Source: Clostridia bacterium
GTDB taxonomy: Bacteria; Bacillota; Clostridia; Lachnospirales; Anaerotignaceae
Assembly (NCBI GenBank): GCA_910575055.1
Contig: CAJTDC010000012.1
Location: 23,213 to 87,212 of the forward strand
Reading direction: 5' to 3'
Length of the DNA: 64,000 nucleotides
Part shown: positions 25,306 to 35,331 of the stretch, in pieces
How the letters are laid out: each line of letters begins with the position of its first letter
Position numbering within the stretch: the first letter of the stretch is position 1
Notes under the pieces: model-generated
Told to the model about the DNA's origin: nothing
Databases searched by the model: none
What the model saw: the letters and a program-made list of their open reading frames with translations, nothing else
Program-made: the position numbers and the translations under genes

Positions 25306-26559
25306 TTAATTTTCCAAAGAAATAACTGCTCCCAAAGAAGTCAGCACTTTTTCTATTTGTTCATATCCTCTTTGCACATAACAAGCATTTTCCACTACAG
25401 TTTCTCCTTCTGCTGCTAATCCAGCTAATATCAATGCAGCACCGCATCTCAAATCTTTACCAGAAACATAAGCCCCTTTTAAACTTTTTACGCCTTTTAT
25501 GACAGCCGTTTGTCCTTCTACTGTAATATCAGCTCCCATACGACACAACTCACTAATATGTTTAAATCTTGCTTCAAATACCGTTTCACTAATAATACTG
25601 GTTCCTTCTGCCAATGTCAATATTGACATAAATTGCGGTTGCATATCTGTTGGAAAATCAGGATAAGGTCCGGTGTGTATTCTGTAAACAGGTTTTATTT
25701 TTTTAGGTGCTTTCAAATAAATACTGTTTTTTTGTTCTTTTATCATACAGCCTGCTTCTCCTAATCTAAGCAAAACTTGCCTCATAGTATCTGCACAAAT
25801 GTTTTTTAATTCAATTTCTCCTTTTGTAATTGCTGCACCACAAAGAAATGTACCTGCTTCTATTCTATCTGATGATACAGTATATTCTGTGCCATAAAGT
25901 GACTTTACACCTTCTATCACAATACAATCAGTTCCTGCACCTTTTATATTTGCTCCACATTGATTTAAAAATGTTTGCAGTTCTACAATTTCAGGCTCAC
26001 AAGCTGCATTATATATCGTAGTATATCCTTTTGATTTTGCTGCCAAAAGAATACAGTTTTCTGTTGCTCCTACACTCGGAAAATCTAAATTAATTTTTGT
26101 TCCTATACATTTTTTTCCATCACAGCATAATATTCCTTTTTGTTCTTCTATGGTGATACCCATTTCTCGAAATGCCTTTAAATGCAAATCAATAGGACGC
26201 ATACCAATTTCACAGCCTCCAGGATAACCTATATTTGCATTACAAAACCTACCTAATAAAGCTCCCATAAACAATATAGAAGAACGCATTTTTTGAACAC
26301 TTTTACTATCAATATCTTTATTTTTACAGTCTTTTGTATTAATAATAATGGTTCTATCTTCTTTTTTTATAGTACAGCCTAATTGTTTTAACATTTCTAA
26401 TGTAAAATGTACATCGGAAATACAAGGACAATTATGCAATATTGTTTCTCCCTCTGTCAGCATAATTCCTGCTAATATAGGCAATATACCATTTTTACTG
26501 CCTCTGACTGTTACTATTCCCTTTAGAGGATGCCCGCCTTCTATTTTATATTTACCCAT
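25306..26559 (-). CDS. murA: UDP-N-acetylglucosamine 1-carboxyvinyltransferase MurA
   Basis: First committed step of peptidoglycan synthesis and the fosfomycin target. It has 417 aa; the active-site loop YPGGCEIGMRPIDLHL carries the catalytic cysteine (near residue 116) and KNGILPIL contains the Lys22 equivalent. It heads the murA-divIB pair, divergent from the P1 peptidase. Confidence 0.96.
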   Translation of the reverse strand: MGKYKIEGGHPLKGIVTVRGSKNGILPILAGIMLTEGETILHNCPCISDVHFTLEMLKQLGCTIKKEDRTIIINTKDCKNKDIDSKSVQKMRSSILFMGALLGRFCNANIGYPGGCEIGMRPIDLHLKAFREMGITIEEQKGILCCDGKKCIGTKINLDFPSVGATENCILLAAKSKGYTTIYNAACEPEIVELQTFLNQCGANIKGAGTDCIVIEGVKSLYGTEYTVSSDRIEAGTFLCGAAITKGEIELKNICADTMRQVLLRLGEAGCMIKEQKNSIYLKAPKKIKPVYRIHTGPYPDFPTDMQPQFMSILTLAEGTSIISETVFEARFKHISELCRMGADITVEGQTAVIKGVKSLKGAYVSGKDLRCGAALILAGLAAEGETVVENACYVQRGYEQIEKVLTSLGAVISLEN

Positions 26560-26679
26560 TTATATGCCCCTCCCAAAAGTATCAAATCATATTCCATAGT
26601 ATGCAAAATCAATAAAAGCGTTCCATTTACAGAAAAGTAATTTCATTGTATACTTTTATCTAAAAAGGAGGCTATCGTT

Positions 26680-27618
26680 ATGAAACAAAATATATTAGAC
26701 ATAAAAGGCATACTTGTAGGACAAGCAGAAGATGAAAAAGGAAAAACAGGTGTTACTGTAGTAATTGTTCCAGATGGTGCTATTTGTGGTGTTGATGTTA
26801 GAGGAGCTGCACCTGGTACAAGAGAAACAGACTTACTTGACCCTGTTAACGCTATGGAAAAAGTCAATGCAGTAGTGCTTTCTGGAGGTTCTGCATATGG
26901 TTTAGAAGCAGCAAGTGGTGTTATGCAGTATTTAGAAAAAAAAGGAATAGGATTTGATGTAGGTTGTACTGTTGTTCCTATTGTACCTCAAGCAGTATTA
27001 TTTGATTTAGCTTATGGAGATTGTCATTGTCGTCCTGATAAAAAAATGGCTTATACTGCTTGCGAAAATGCAAACAATGAAATATTAAAAGAAGGCAGTT
27101 TTGGTGCAGGCTGTGGTGCAACTGTAGGTAAATTATATGATATGGAGTGCTGTACAAAAAGCGGTATTGCTAGTTATTCTCAAACGCTTGAAAATGGTAT
27201 CACTGTTTCTGCTCTTATTGCTGTAAACGCATTTGGTGATATAATAGAAAATGGAAAAATTATAGCTGGTACAACAAATAAACAAAAAACTGCTTTTATT
27301 GATACAGAAAAAACAATGCTTGAAATGGCATATCCTCCTGCTTTTCACGGACAAAATACCACAATAGGCATTATTGCTACAAATGCTGCACTCACCAAAT
27401 CAGAAGCAAAAAAAGTAGCTGGTATGGCTCACGATGGGCTTGCTAGAGCAATTAGACCTGTTCATACACAATTAGATGGGGATACCCTTTTTTGTTTGTC
27501 TACGGGCGAAATATCATCTTCTAAACCTATTGTAGATTTAATTGGTACATTAGCAGCACGTGTAACAGAGCAAACAGTCATACGTGCTGTAAAAAAAGCA
27601 AATCATCATTCTATATAA
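26680..27618 (+). CDS. P1 (S58) family peptidase, DmpA-like
   Basis: A 312-aa member of the self-cleaving DmpA/BapA aminopeptidase family. Conserved blocks are GVDVRGAAPGTRETDLL, VVLSGGSAYGLEAASGV, GSFGAGCGATVGK and MAHDGLARAIRPVHTQLDGDT. Family members act on N-terminal L- or D-amino acids, beta-peptides or amides; the exact substrate cannot be assigned. Single gene behind AAGGAGG, followed by a strong terminator. Confidence 0.9.
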   Translation: MKQNILDIKGILVGQAEDEKGKTGVTVVIVPDGAICGVDVRGAAPGTRETDLLDPVNAMEKVNAVVLSGGSAYGLEAASGVMQYLEKKGIGFDVGCTVVPIVPQAVLFDLAYGDCHCRPDKKMAYTACENANNEILKEGSFGAGCGATVGKLYDMECCTKSGIASYSQTLENGITVSALIAVNAFGDIIENGKIIAGTTNKQKTAFIDTEKTMLEMAYPPAFHGQNTTIGIIATNAALTKSEAKKVAGMAHDGLARAIRPVHTQLDGDTLFCLSTGEISSSKPIVDLIGTLAARVTEQTVIRAVKKANHHSI

Positions 27619-27731
27619 CACATAGTATATCTATTATGCTTTTATAAAAAAACATTTCACAATAGTATCAATATATATCAATAGTGCTAATATATATTGA
27701 TATATATTAAATTTATTTCTGTTATTTTAAC

Positions 27732-27768
27732 AAAAAAAGAACAGTAAATGCTATACTGTTCTTTTTTT
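27732..27768. terminator. Bidirectional terminator
   Basis: Arms AAAAAAAGAACAGTA / TACTGTTCTTTTTTT between the convergent P1 peptidase and coaBC genes. Confidence 0.9.
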
Positions 27769-27793
27769 CTCCCCTCCCCCACCGACTATATTA

Positions 27794-28990
27794 TCACATT
27801 TTTTGCAATTTTAATATTTCATCAATAATATTGTGTGCAACTTCTTCTTTTGACATCAATTCTAATTCAATTTCTTCTTTTTTAGAAATCATTGTAACAA
27901 CATTGGTATCTGTACCAAAACCAGAACCGCTCACTTTTAAATTGTTTGCCACAATCATATCTATATTTTTTTTGTCTAATTTAATACGAGAATTTTCAAG
28001 CATATTTTGTGTTTCCATAGAAAAGCCACATAAAAATTGTCCTTCTCTTCTATGTTCTCCCATATATTTCAATATATCTACTGTTCTATCTAGTGCAATA
28101 CTCATTTCTCCATCTTTTTTCTTCATTTTTTCATCACTCACTGTACAAGGCTTATAGTCTGCTACTGCTGCTGCTTTTATGATAATGTCATTTTCGAGAA
28201 ATCTTTCTTTCATTGCTTCAAACATATCCCCTGCACTTTTGACATTTACAATAGTTACAAAAGGTGGTTTTTGGAGTGCTGTTACTCCACTGACTAATGT
28301 AACCTCTGCACCTCTAAACATACACGCTTTTGCCAATTCATAGCCCATTTTTCCCGTAGAATGATTTGTAATATAACGTACAGGGTCAATGCTTTCTTGC
28401 GTTGCTCCTGCTGTAACAATCACTTTTTTTCCTAAAAGGTCTTTTTCATATGCAACTTCTTTTAAAATATAATTTACTAACACTTCTTCACTTGGCAATT
28501 TACCATCACCAACATCTCTACAAGCTAACACACCACTTTCTGGTTTGATTACTTCAAAGCCATATTTTTTTAATTTTTTTATGTTATGTTGCACAATTTC
28601 ATTGTGATACATATTGGTATTCATAGCTGGAGCAACAATTTTTTTACACTGACAAGCTAATACTGTTGTTGTCAGCATATCGTCTGCTAAACCATTTGCC
28701 ATTTTTGAAATAACATTTGCTGAGGCTGGTGCAATTAACACAACATCTGCTCTTTTTGCCAGTGAAATATGAGCTACGTGAAATTGAAAATTTCTATCAA
28801 ACGTATCTACCATACACTTATTTCCTGTTAATGTTTCAAATGTAATAGGAGTAATAAAATGCGTTGCATTTTCTGTCAATATCACATGAACATCACAGCC
28901 CATTTTTACAAGCATATTTGCTACATTTGCCATTTTATAAGCTGCAATACTACCTGTCACACCTAACAAAACTGTTTTTCCTTTTAACAT
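27794..28990 (-). CDS. coaBC: Phosphopantothenoylcysteine decarboxylase / synthetase CoaBC
   Basis: Bifunctional flavoprotein of coenzyme A synthesis. It has 398 aa: an N-terminal FMN decarboxylase (LGVTGSIAAYKMANV; His in FHVAHISL; APAMNTNMY; substrate clamp loop with CRDVGDGKLPS) and a C-terminal CTP-dependent synthetase (VTAGATQESIDPVRYITNHSTGKMG). Single gene behind GGGTG. Confidence 0.96.
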   Translation of the reverse strand: MLKGKTVLLGVTGSIAAYKMANVANMLVKMGCDVHVILTENATHFITPITFETLTGNKCMVDTFDRNFQFHVAHISLAKRADVVLIAPASANVISKMANGLADDMLTTTVLACQCKKIVAPAMNTNMYHNEIVQHNIKKLKKYGFEVIKPESGVLACRDVGDGKLPSEEVLVNYILKEVAYEKDLLGKKVIVTAGATQESIDPVRYITNHSTGKMGYELAKACMFRGAEVTLVSGVTALQKPPFVTIVNVKSAGDMFEAMKERFLENDIIIKAAAVADYKPCTVSDEKMKKKDGEMSIALDRTVDILKYMGEHRREGQFLCGFSMETQNMLENSRIKLDKKNIDMIVANNLKVSGSGFGTDTNVVTMISKKEEIELELMSKEEVAHNIIDEILKLQKM

Positions 28991-29070
28991 AAAAACACCC
29001 TTTTCTTTTATTCATATTTATTTAAAATAGATTGAAAACATTATAACAAACTTTGTCCATTTTTCGCAAC

Positions 29071-29098
29071 AAAAAAGCAGACAAAAAGTCTGCTTTTC
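29071..29098 (-). terminator. Terminator after the NlpC/P60 gene
   Basis: Arms AAAAGCAGAC / GTCTGCTTTT, T-rich on both strands, 15 bp after the stop at 29113. Confidence 0.8.
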
Positions 29099-29112
29099 TA
29101 TATGATGTATTT

Positions 29113-30345
29113 TTATTTTAAAACACGTCTTGCTGTTACATATGTACTTTCACTATAACTATCTGTCATATCTGATATAATGACACCTGATTTACTTCCT
29201 GATGAAGAATGAATATACTGATCGTTACCAATATAAATACCTACATGAGAAATACCACCATTTCTATCTGTATCAAAGAAAACCAAATCTCCAGGTGCTA
29301 ACTCACTCTTTTTCACTGCTACACCATTTGATGTCATACTAGCAGAACTTCTATTTAATGTAACACCAAATTTTTGCATTACTGCATAAACATATCCAGA
29401 ACAATCCACACCACTATTTAAATCTGTTCCGCCCCATACATATGGAGTACCTAAAAACTGTTTTGCATAAGAAACTACATCGCCTGCTTTACTAGAAGGT
29501 GCTGGTAAAACTACTTTTGTATCTGGTTTTTTGCCTGTTCTTAATGATACATATTCTGTGCTAACATAACCTGTTGTTCCTTCTGCTGTTTTGATTTTTA
29601 ACCAATCTGCACCAGACTGCATTACATCAAATATTTCTCCGCCACTTAAATTTTCTAAAACATCGCCATTTGTAGATGCAGAACTTCTAACTCTTAAATA
29701 AGAGTCTGCAATTACAACACCATAAGTTGTTTTTTCATCACTATTATTATTTTTTGTTGTTTCAGAAACAGTTTTCTGTTGTTCTTCTATTTCTTTTTTC
29801 TCTTGTTCTACTTCCTTTTTATCCTCTTGTTTTGTTTCTTCTTCCTCTATTTCTTCTGTAGCAGAAACACTAGGAAGATATGTAAGCATATCGCCATCTA
29901 AATAATCTTTACTAATATAAGCGTTTCCATTGTTATATGCTAATTGGTACCAGCCATCTAATTTTCCTATTACTGTAATAACATCGCCATCATTTACTGT
30001 TTTAATTACATCGCTTTTTGTATTGCTTCCTGTTCTAACATTGATATTTGTTCCTTGTACTTTTCCTTCTGCTCTTGTTATATCAAAATAATCAGCAGAA
30101 ACATAAGCATTTTGATTTCCATTAAATGTAACTTGATACCAATCTCCATCTCTACCATGAAGAACAAGTTCTGTTCCTTTATCTGCTGTTCCCAATATTT
30201 CAGAACCTATACTTGCTGCGGAACGTATATTTACACCATCATCATTTATAGAACCACTTGCTGCGGCAAAAACAGTTGCTGTACTCAACACACAAATACT
30301 ACTTACTGTCATTAATATTCTTGTCCAAACTTTATACTTACTCAT
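29113..30345 (-). CDS. Secreted SH3b-domain NlpC/P60 peptidoglycan hydrolase
   Basis: A 410-aa exported endopeptidase. A signal peptide (MSKYKVWTRILMTVSS...VFAAA) is followed by three bacterial SH3 domains (GVNIRSAAS near residue 40, NVRTGSNTKSD near 103, LRVRSSASTNGD near 215), with an acidic/Gln coiled linker between the second and third, and a C-terminal NlpC/P60 domain. The catalytic Cys is in NSGVDCSGYVYA and the His in ISHVGIYIG. It probably cleaves stem peptides. The start at 30345 (behind GGAGG) is preferred over the long frame to 30525. A TTGACA-17-TATAAT promoter lies upstream. Confidence 0.93.
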   Translation of the reverse strand: MSKYKVWTRILMTVSSICVLSTATVFAAASGSINDDGVNIRSAASIGSEILGTADKGTELVLHGRDGDWYQVTFNGNQNAYVSADYFDITRAEGKVQGTNINVRTGSNTKSDVIKTVNDGDVITVIGKLDGWYQLAYNNGNAYISKDYLDGDMLTYLPSVSATEEIEEEETKQEDKKEVEQEKKEIEEQQKTVSETTKNNNSDEKTTYGVVIADSYLRVRSSASTNGDVLENLSGGEIFDVMQSGADWLKIKTAEGTTGYVSTEYVSLRTGKKPDTKVVLPAPSSKAGDVVSYAKQFLGTPYVWGGTDLNSGVDCSGYVYAVMQKFGVTLNRSSASMTSNGVAVKKSELAPGDLVFFDTDRNGGISHVGIYIGNDQYIHSSSGSKSGVIISDMTDSYSESTYVTARRVLK

Positions 30346-30394
30346 AATAAAATTTTTCCTCCAAAATGTACTTATTACGTATTTGTTACAACTT

Positions 30395-30423
30395 ATTATA
30401 TTTAATCTTAATAAAGTTGTCAA
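30395..30423 (-). promoter_or_regulatory. Consensus sigma-A promoter of the NlpC/P60 gene
   Basis: TTGACA (30418-30423), 17 bp, TATAAT (30395-30400), a perfect consensus about 50 bp before the ATG. The remaining 298-bp gap to gatB is AT-rich with the gatB terminator at its far end. Confidence 0.75.
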
Positions 30424-30580
30424 GAAAAATTTATGAAATATTAAGAATATTATTTTATGTTCTGCATATACTGAATTTACAGGCTTTTTACGCTTTTTTA
30501 ATATATTGTTTTTTACAAAATACAATAAAAAATGATAAATTTGTTACATAAATGTAATAATTTTTCACAATTCTTTTCAT

Positions 30581-30622
30581 AAAAAATCTCTCTGGCAGTC
30601 AATTTGCAGAGAGATTTTTTGT
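30581..30622. terminator. Terminator after gatB
   Basis: Arms AAAAATCTCTCTG / CAGAGAGATTTTTT, 22 bp beyond the gatB stop, with T runs on both strands. Confidence 0.85.
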
Positions 30623-30643
30623 TATTACTATTTTTTTTAGTAA

Positions 30644-32080
30644 TTATTTCAGTTTTGCTAATTCTTCGTCCAATATTTTTGTAACAATAGCAGGATTTGC
30701 TTTTCCTTTTAATTGTTTCATACACTGTCCCATAAGGAATTTATTTACTTTTTCATTTCCTTCTTTAAATTGTGCAATAGAATCTGGATTTGCTTCAATT
30801 ACTTTTGCTACCACTTCTTTTACTGCACTATCATCATTTACCATTTTTAAATTGTGTTGTTCAATATATTGTTCTGGTTCTACATTATCAGAAAACATTT
30901 TTTCAAATACTTCTTTTGCTGTATTTCTATTTACAACACCATTCTTTACAAGTAATATCAATTTTCCTAAATTTTTTGCATCAAATGAAATATCTTCTGG
31001 CAATGTGCTTGTTTCAGAAGCAAGACGAAGCACTTCTCCCATAATCCAATTAGAAACTTCTTTTGCATTGTTACATACTTCGTATGCTTGTTCAAATATT
31101 TTTACAAGGTCTTTTGAACCTGTAATAATATCTACATCATACTCAGGTAATTTATATTCAGACATATATCTTGCTTTTTTTGCTTCAGGTAGTTCTGGTA
31201 AAGATTGTCTAACTCTTTCAATCCATTCATCATCAATTTCAATAGGCACAAGGTCAGGCTCTGGAAAATATCTGTAATCTTGTGCATTTTCTTTGGAACG
31301 CATAGCATAACTTGCACCTTTGTTATCGTCCCATCTTCTTGTTTCTTGTATTACTTTTTTACCTTCTTGTATCAATTCAATTTGTCTTGCTCTTTCTCCT
31401 TCTATGGCTCTAGCAATCGCTTTAAAAGAATTGATATTTTTCATTTCTGTTCTTGTACCAAGTTCTTTGGAGCCTATTGGTTTTACAGAAAGATTTACAT
31501 CTGCTCTCAAAGAGCCTTGTTCCATTTTACAATCAGAAACACCTGTATATTGTAATATTGCTTTTAATTTTGTCAAATAAGCTATTACTTCTTCTCCATT
31601 AGAAAAGTCTGGCTCACTTACAATTTCCAAAAGAGGTACACCGCAACGGTTATAGTCAACTAATGTACAATCTTCCCAAGGGTCATGTATCAATTTCCCA
31701 GCGTCCTCTTCCATATGAATTTCTTTGATACGAATAGATTTTTTGACACCATTTACTTCTATATCAATATGACCATTTTGACAAATAGGCAAGTATAACT
31801 GTGATACCTGATATGCTTTAGGTAAGTCAGGATAAAAATAATTTTTCCTATCAAATTTATTATATCTTGTAATTTCGCAATTTGTTGCCAAACCTGTTCT
31901 AATTGCAAATTCAACAACTTTTTTATTTAAAACTGGTAGCGTTCCTGGCATACCACTACACACCTCACAAACGTGTGTATTGGGTTCACCACCAAATTCT
32001 GTAGAACAAGAGCAAAATATTTTTGTGTCTGTGGCAAGTTCTGTATGCACTTCCAGACCTAATACAGTTTCAAATTCCAT
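30644..32080 (-). CDS. gatB: Asp-tRNA(Asn)/Glu-tRNA(Gln) amidotransferase subunit B
   Basis: Kinase/tRNA-binding subunit of the GatCAB transamidosome. It has 478 aa from the ATG at 32080 (MEFETVLGLEVH, GGAGG upstream). Visible blocks are LEVHTELATDTKIFCSC (Zn ligands), NRCGVPLLEIVSEPD and the C-terminal YqeY-like domain (MGQCMKQLKGKANPAIV). It overlaps the end of gatA by 14 bp or more, implying coupling. Confidence 0.96.
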   Translation of the reverse strand: MEFETVLGLEVHTELATDTKIFCSCSTEFGGEPNTHVCEVCSGMPGTLPVLNKKVVEFAIRTGLATNCEITRYNKFDRKNYFYPDLPKAYQVSQLYLPICQNGHIDIEVNGVKKSIRIKEIHMEEDAGKLIHDPWEDCTLVDYNRCGVPLLEIVSEPDFSNGEEVIAYLTKLKAILQYTGVSDCKMEQGSLRADVNLSVKPIGSKELGTRTEMKNINSFKAIARAIEGERARQIELIQEGKKVIQETRRWDDNKGASYAMRSKENAQDYRYFPEPDLVPIEIDDEWIERVRQSLPELPEAKKARYMSEYKLPEYDVDIITGSKDLVKIFEQAYEVCNNAKEVSNWIMGEVLRLASETSTLPEDISFDAKNLGKLILLVKNGVVNRNTAKEVFEKMFSDNVEPEQYIEQHNLKMVNDDSAVKEVVAKVIEANPDSIAQFKEGNEKVNKFLMGQCMKQLKGKANPAIVTKILDEELAKLK

Positions 32081-32096
32081 TTTATTATTCCTCCTT

Positions 32097-33548
32097 TCAT
32101 TTAGGTGATTTTGTATGAAAATCAGTTGCTTTTTGGAAGGCAAAACCTGCATTCAATAATATTTCTTCACTAAAAGCCTTTCCAATTAATTGTAATCCAA
32201 TAGGAAGCCCTGTTTTATCAAATCCACAAGGTACAACAAGTCCGGGGAGTCCTGCTAAATTGACAGAAACAGTACAAATATCACTCAAATACATTTTTAA
32301 TGTATCTTTAAAACTCTCTCCTATTTTTGGTGCTGTAGTAGGTGCTGTTGGTGTCAAAAGAAAATCATATTTACTAAAAGCATCATCATAAGATTGTTTA
32401 ATCAGTGCTTTTACTTGTAATGCCTTATTATAATACGCATCATAATAACCACTACTTAATACAAATGCTCCAATTAAAATTCTCTTTTTTACTTCTGAAC
32501 CAAAGCCTTCACTCCTAGATTGGTAATACAAATCTACTAAATCATCATAATTTTCTGCACAATGACCATATTTAATGCCATCATATCTTGATAAATTACT
32601 ACTTGCTTCTGCACAAGCAGCAATATAATACGCAGGAATAGCATATTTAATTGTAGGCATTTTAATCTCTTCTATTGTTGCACCAAGACTTTCATATACT
32701 TTTGCAGCTTTATAAATTGCTTCTTTTACATCTTCATCTATGCCTTCTCCAAAAAAGTCAACAGGAATGCCAATTTTTTTACCTTTCATATCTTCACATA
32801 ATGTAAAAGAAGATACTGGTTGATTTACTGATGTACTATCTTTTTTATCATATCCTGCAATTATTTTATAAATTTCGGCAACATCTTCTACATTTTTTGC
32901 CATAGGACCAATTTGGTCTAATGAAGAAGCATATGCAATTAAACCATAACGAGATACTGTACCATAAGTTGGTTTTAAACCAGTAATGCCACAATAAGAT
33001 GCTGGCTGGCGAATAGAACCGCCTGTATCAGAACCTAATGTATAATATGCTTCTTCTGCAGCAACTGCTGCGGCAGAACCACCACTGCTTCCTCCAGGAA
33101 CGTGTTCTGTATTCCAAGGATTTTTAGTGATACCAAAATAAGAGGTTTCTGATGTACTTCCCATAGCAAACTCGTCCATATTTGTTTTACCAACAATGAC
33201 TGCACCTGCATCTTGCAATTTTTGTACTGCTGTTGCAGTATAAACTGGTTTAAATGTTTCTAACATATGAGAAGAACAAGAGGTTTGCATACCTTTTGTA
33301 CACATATTATCTTTTACTGCTGCAGGCACACCTGCCAAAGGTGTATTTAATTCTCCACTATCTATCTTTTTTTGTACTGCTTCCGCTTCTGCTAATGCTT
33401 CTTTTTCGCAAACAGTAACATAACAATGATATTTTTGTTCTTTCTTTTCAATATTTTCCAAAACAGCTTTCGTTGCTTCTACAACGCCAACCTCTTTTGA
33501 CTTTATTTTTTTGCCCAGTTCCAATGCTGACAGCTGACATAACTCCAT
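32097..33548 (-). CDS. gatA: Asp-tRNA(Asn)/Glu-tRNA(Gln) amidotransferase subunit A
   Basis: Amidase-signature glutaminase that supplies ammonia for GatB. It has 483 aa with the Ser-cisSer-Lys triad: VKDNMCTKG (Lys near residue 78) and PGGSSGGSAAAVAAE and SDTGGSIRQPASYCG (serines near 153 and 177). It lies 14 bp after gatC. Confidence 0.97.
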   Translation of the reverse strand: MELCQLSALELGKKIKSKEVGVVEATKAVLENIEKKEQKYHCYVTVCEKEALAEAEAVQKKIDSGELNTPLAGVPAAVKDNMCTKGMQTSCSSHMLETFKPVYTATAVQKLQDAGAVIVGKTNMDEFAMGSTSETSYFGITKNPWNTEHVPGGSSGGSAAAVAAEEAYYTLGSDTGGSIRQPASYCGITGLKPTYGTVSRYGLIAYASSLDQIGPMAKNVEDVAEIYKIIAGYDKKDSTSVNQPVSSFTLCEDMKGKKIGIPVDFFGEGIDEDVKEAIYKAAKVYESLGATIEEIKMPTIKYAIPAYYIAACAEASSNLSRYDGIKYGHCAENYDDLVDLYYQSRSEGFGSEVKKRILIGAFVLSSGYYDAYYNKALQVKALIKQSYDDAFSKYDFLLTPTAPTTAPKIGESFKDTLKMYLSDICTVSVNLAGLPGLVVPCGFDKTGLPIGLQLIGKAFSEEILLNAGFAFQKATDFHTKSPK

Positions 33549-33561
33549 ACTTTATACCCTC

Positions 33562-33849
33562 CTATTCTACTGCTTTTGGTACTTTGAAGCAGCCTTCTTT
33601 TTTATTTGCTGCATTTAATATAACATATTCTCTTTCTATAGAAGGCTGAACAGCATCTTCACGAAATACATTTTTTACTGGAAAAGCATGGCTCATTGCT
33701 TCAATACCTGTTGTATCTAATTCATTTAATATATCCATATATTCTACAATTTTATTGATTTCTTGTTTTGTTTTTTCTCTTTCTTCTTCCGAAATATGAA
33801 GACGAGCTAGTATCCCAATATAATCTAATAATTCGTCTGTAATTTTCAT
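33562..33849 (-). CDS. gatC: Asp-tRNA(Asn)/Glu-tRNA(Gln) amidotransferase subunit C
   Basis: A 95-aa linker subunit that holds GatA and GatB together. Typical blocks are LARLHISEEE and EYMDILNELDTTGIE. The ATG at 33849 (MKITDELL) gives the normal length; an upstream ATG at 33873 is possible but extends the family. It lies 28 bp after aspS. Confidence 0.94.
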   Translation of the reverse strand: MKITDELLDYIGILARLHISEEEREKTKQEINKIVEYMDILNELDTTGIEAMSHAFPVKNVFREDAVQPSIEREYVILNAANKKEGCFKVPKAVE

Positions 33850-33877
33850 ATCTATAACATTCCTTTCCTTCATATCA

Positions 33878-35206
33878 TTATGGTTCTAATCTGCTCATAT
33901 CTCTTGGGAACATAGCAGCTACACGTACATTTGTTTCATCTAATAATTTCATACAAAGCCTTTCTAATCCAATGCCCCAACCGCCATGAGGTGGCATACC
34001 GTGTTTGTGTATCATCAAATAGCTTTCGAAATCTTCAGGATTTAATCCTTTTGATTGCATTTTGGCTACTTGTATATCATAGTCGTGTATTCTTTGTCCA
34101 CCTGTTGTAATTTCCATTCCTCTGAACAATAAGTCAAAACTTAATGTAAATTTATCATTTTCTGGGTCGTCCATAGCATAGAAAGGACGTTTTTTCACTG
34201 GATAATGTGTTACAAAAACAAATTCACTGTTATATTTTTCTGCAAATAATTTAGAAATCAGTTGTTCTTCTTCTGGTTCTAAATCATAAGGGTCTTTTAT
34301 TTTTCTGTTATATTCTTGTGCAATCATTTCTTTTGCATCTTTAAATCTTACTGTAGGGATAGTATCAATTTCTGGAATAGGTACATTTAATATTTTTATT
34401 TCTCTTTCATATTCTTTTTTCAATAATTCCATAGTATATTTTAATGCACCTGTTTCTACTTCCATTAAATCTACAAAACTATTGATAAATCCCATTTCCA
34501 TATCAATGCCCATATACTCATTCAAATGTCTTGTTGTATTATGTTTTTCTGCTCTAAAAACGTGGCTGATTTCAAACACTTTTTCATAAACACCTACAAG
34601 CATCTGTTTATAAAACTGAGGACTTTGTGCTAAATATGCTTTTTTACCAAAATAATCTAATTTGAATATATTTGCTCCACCTTCTGCACCACTTGCTACA
34701 ATTTTAGGTGTATTGATTTCAGTAAAACCATTTTTACTAAAATATTCCCTAAATCCTCTAATAACACCTTCTTGTATTTTAAATATTGCACGTTCTCTAT
34801 TGTTTCTTAATGTAATAGGACGCTGTGCAATATTTGTTTCCAAAGACATTCCTAATTTTCTTTTAGAAAGATTGATAGCAGGAGCTTCTTTAGGCTTTGT
34901 TAAAACTTGTGCATTTAATAAATGAATTTCAAAACCACCTGGTGCTCTTTCATCTTTTTTTAGTTTTCCTTCTACATTAATAGACATTTCAACGCCTAAA
35001 TCTTCTAATGCAAAATGAGACTCTTCTTTATTAAACACACATTGTACTAAACCATCTCTTTTACGTAATGTTAAAAATCCAAAATCTCCCATATTTTTAA
35101 TGGAATAAACCATACCATGTGTTTTTACAATAGAATTATCTTCTGCTTGCATTAAATCAGAAAATTCCATATCTTTTGCTTCACAGCTTCCTGTTACAAA
35201 ATCCAT
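33878..35206 (-). CDS. aspS: Aspartyl-tRNA synthetase, archaeal (non-discriminating) type
   Basis: Class II synthetase of 442 aa, the short archaeal/eukaryotic AspRS form without the bacterial GAD insertion. It has an N-terminal OB-fold anticodon domain, then motif 2 (FRAEKHNTTRHLNEYMGIDMEM) and motif 3 (GIGLERLCMKLL). Because gatCAB follows directly, it probably also charges tRNA(Asn) with Asp, which GatCAB amidates. The start at 35206 (MDFVTG) is behind AAAGGAG. The TGACACTTTAAA site at 35252 resembles half of the palindrome at 17973. Confidence 0.93.
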   Translation of the reverse strand: MDFVTGSCEAKDMEFSDLMQAEDNSIVKTHGMVYSIKNMGDFGFLTLRKRDGLVQCVFNKEESHFALEDLGVEMSINVEGKLKKDERAPGGFEIHLLNAQVLTKPKEAPAINLSKRKLGMSLETNIAQRPITLRNNRERAIFKIQEGVIRGFREYFSKNGFTEINTPKIVASGAEGGANIFKLDYFGKKAYLAQSPQFYKQMLVGVYEKVFEISHVFRAEKHNTTRHLNEYMGIDMEMGFINSFVDLMEVETGALKYTMELLKKEYEREIKILNVPIPEIDTIPTVRFKDAKEMIAQEYNRKIKDPYDLEPEEEQLISKLFAEKYNSEFVFVTHYPVKKRPFYAMDDPENDKFTLSFDLLFRGMEITTGGQRIHDYDIQVAKMQSKGLNPEDFESYLMIHKHGMPPHGGWGIGLERLCMKLLDETNVRVAAMFPRDMSRLEP

Positions 35207-35301
35207 TTTTTTATTCTCTCCTTTATCATTCAATGTCATAGTATCAAATTTTGACACTTTAAAACTATCTTATAAGATACCATAATTTCACAGCAAAAGC
35301 A

Positions 35302-35331
35302 ATGCTATTGTGTTGAAAAAGATAGCATTAG
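35302..35331 (-). terminator. Probable terminator of the aminopeptidase gene
   Basis: Arms ATGCTAT / ATAGCAT around a 13-nt loop, overlapping the stop codon of the M29 gene, with TTGCTTTTGC beyond on the minus strand. It also lies just upstream of the aspS promoter region. Confidence 0.5.
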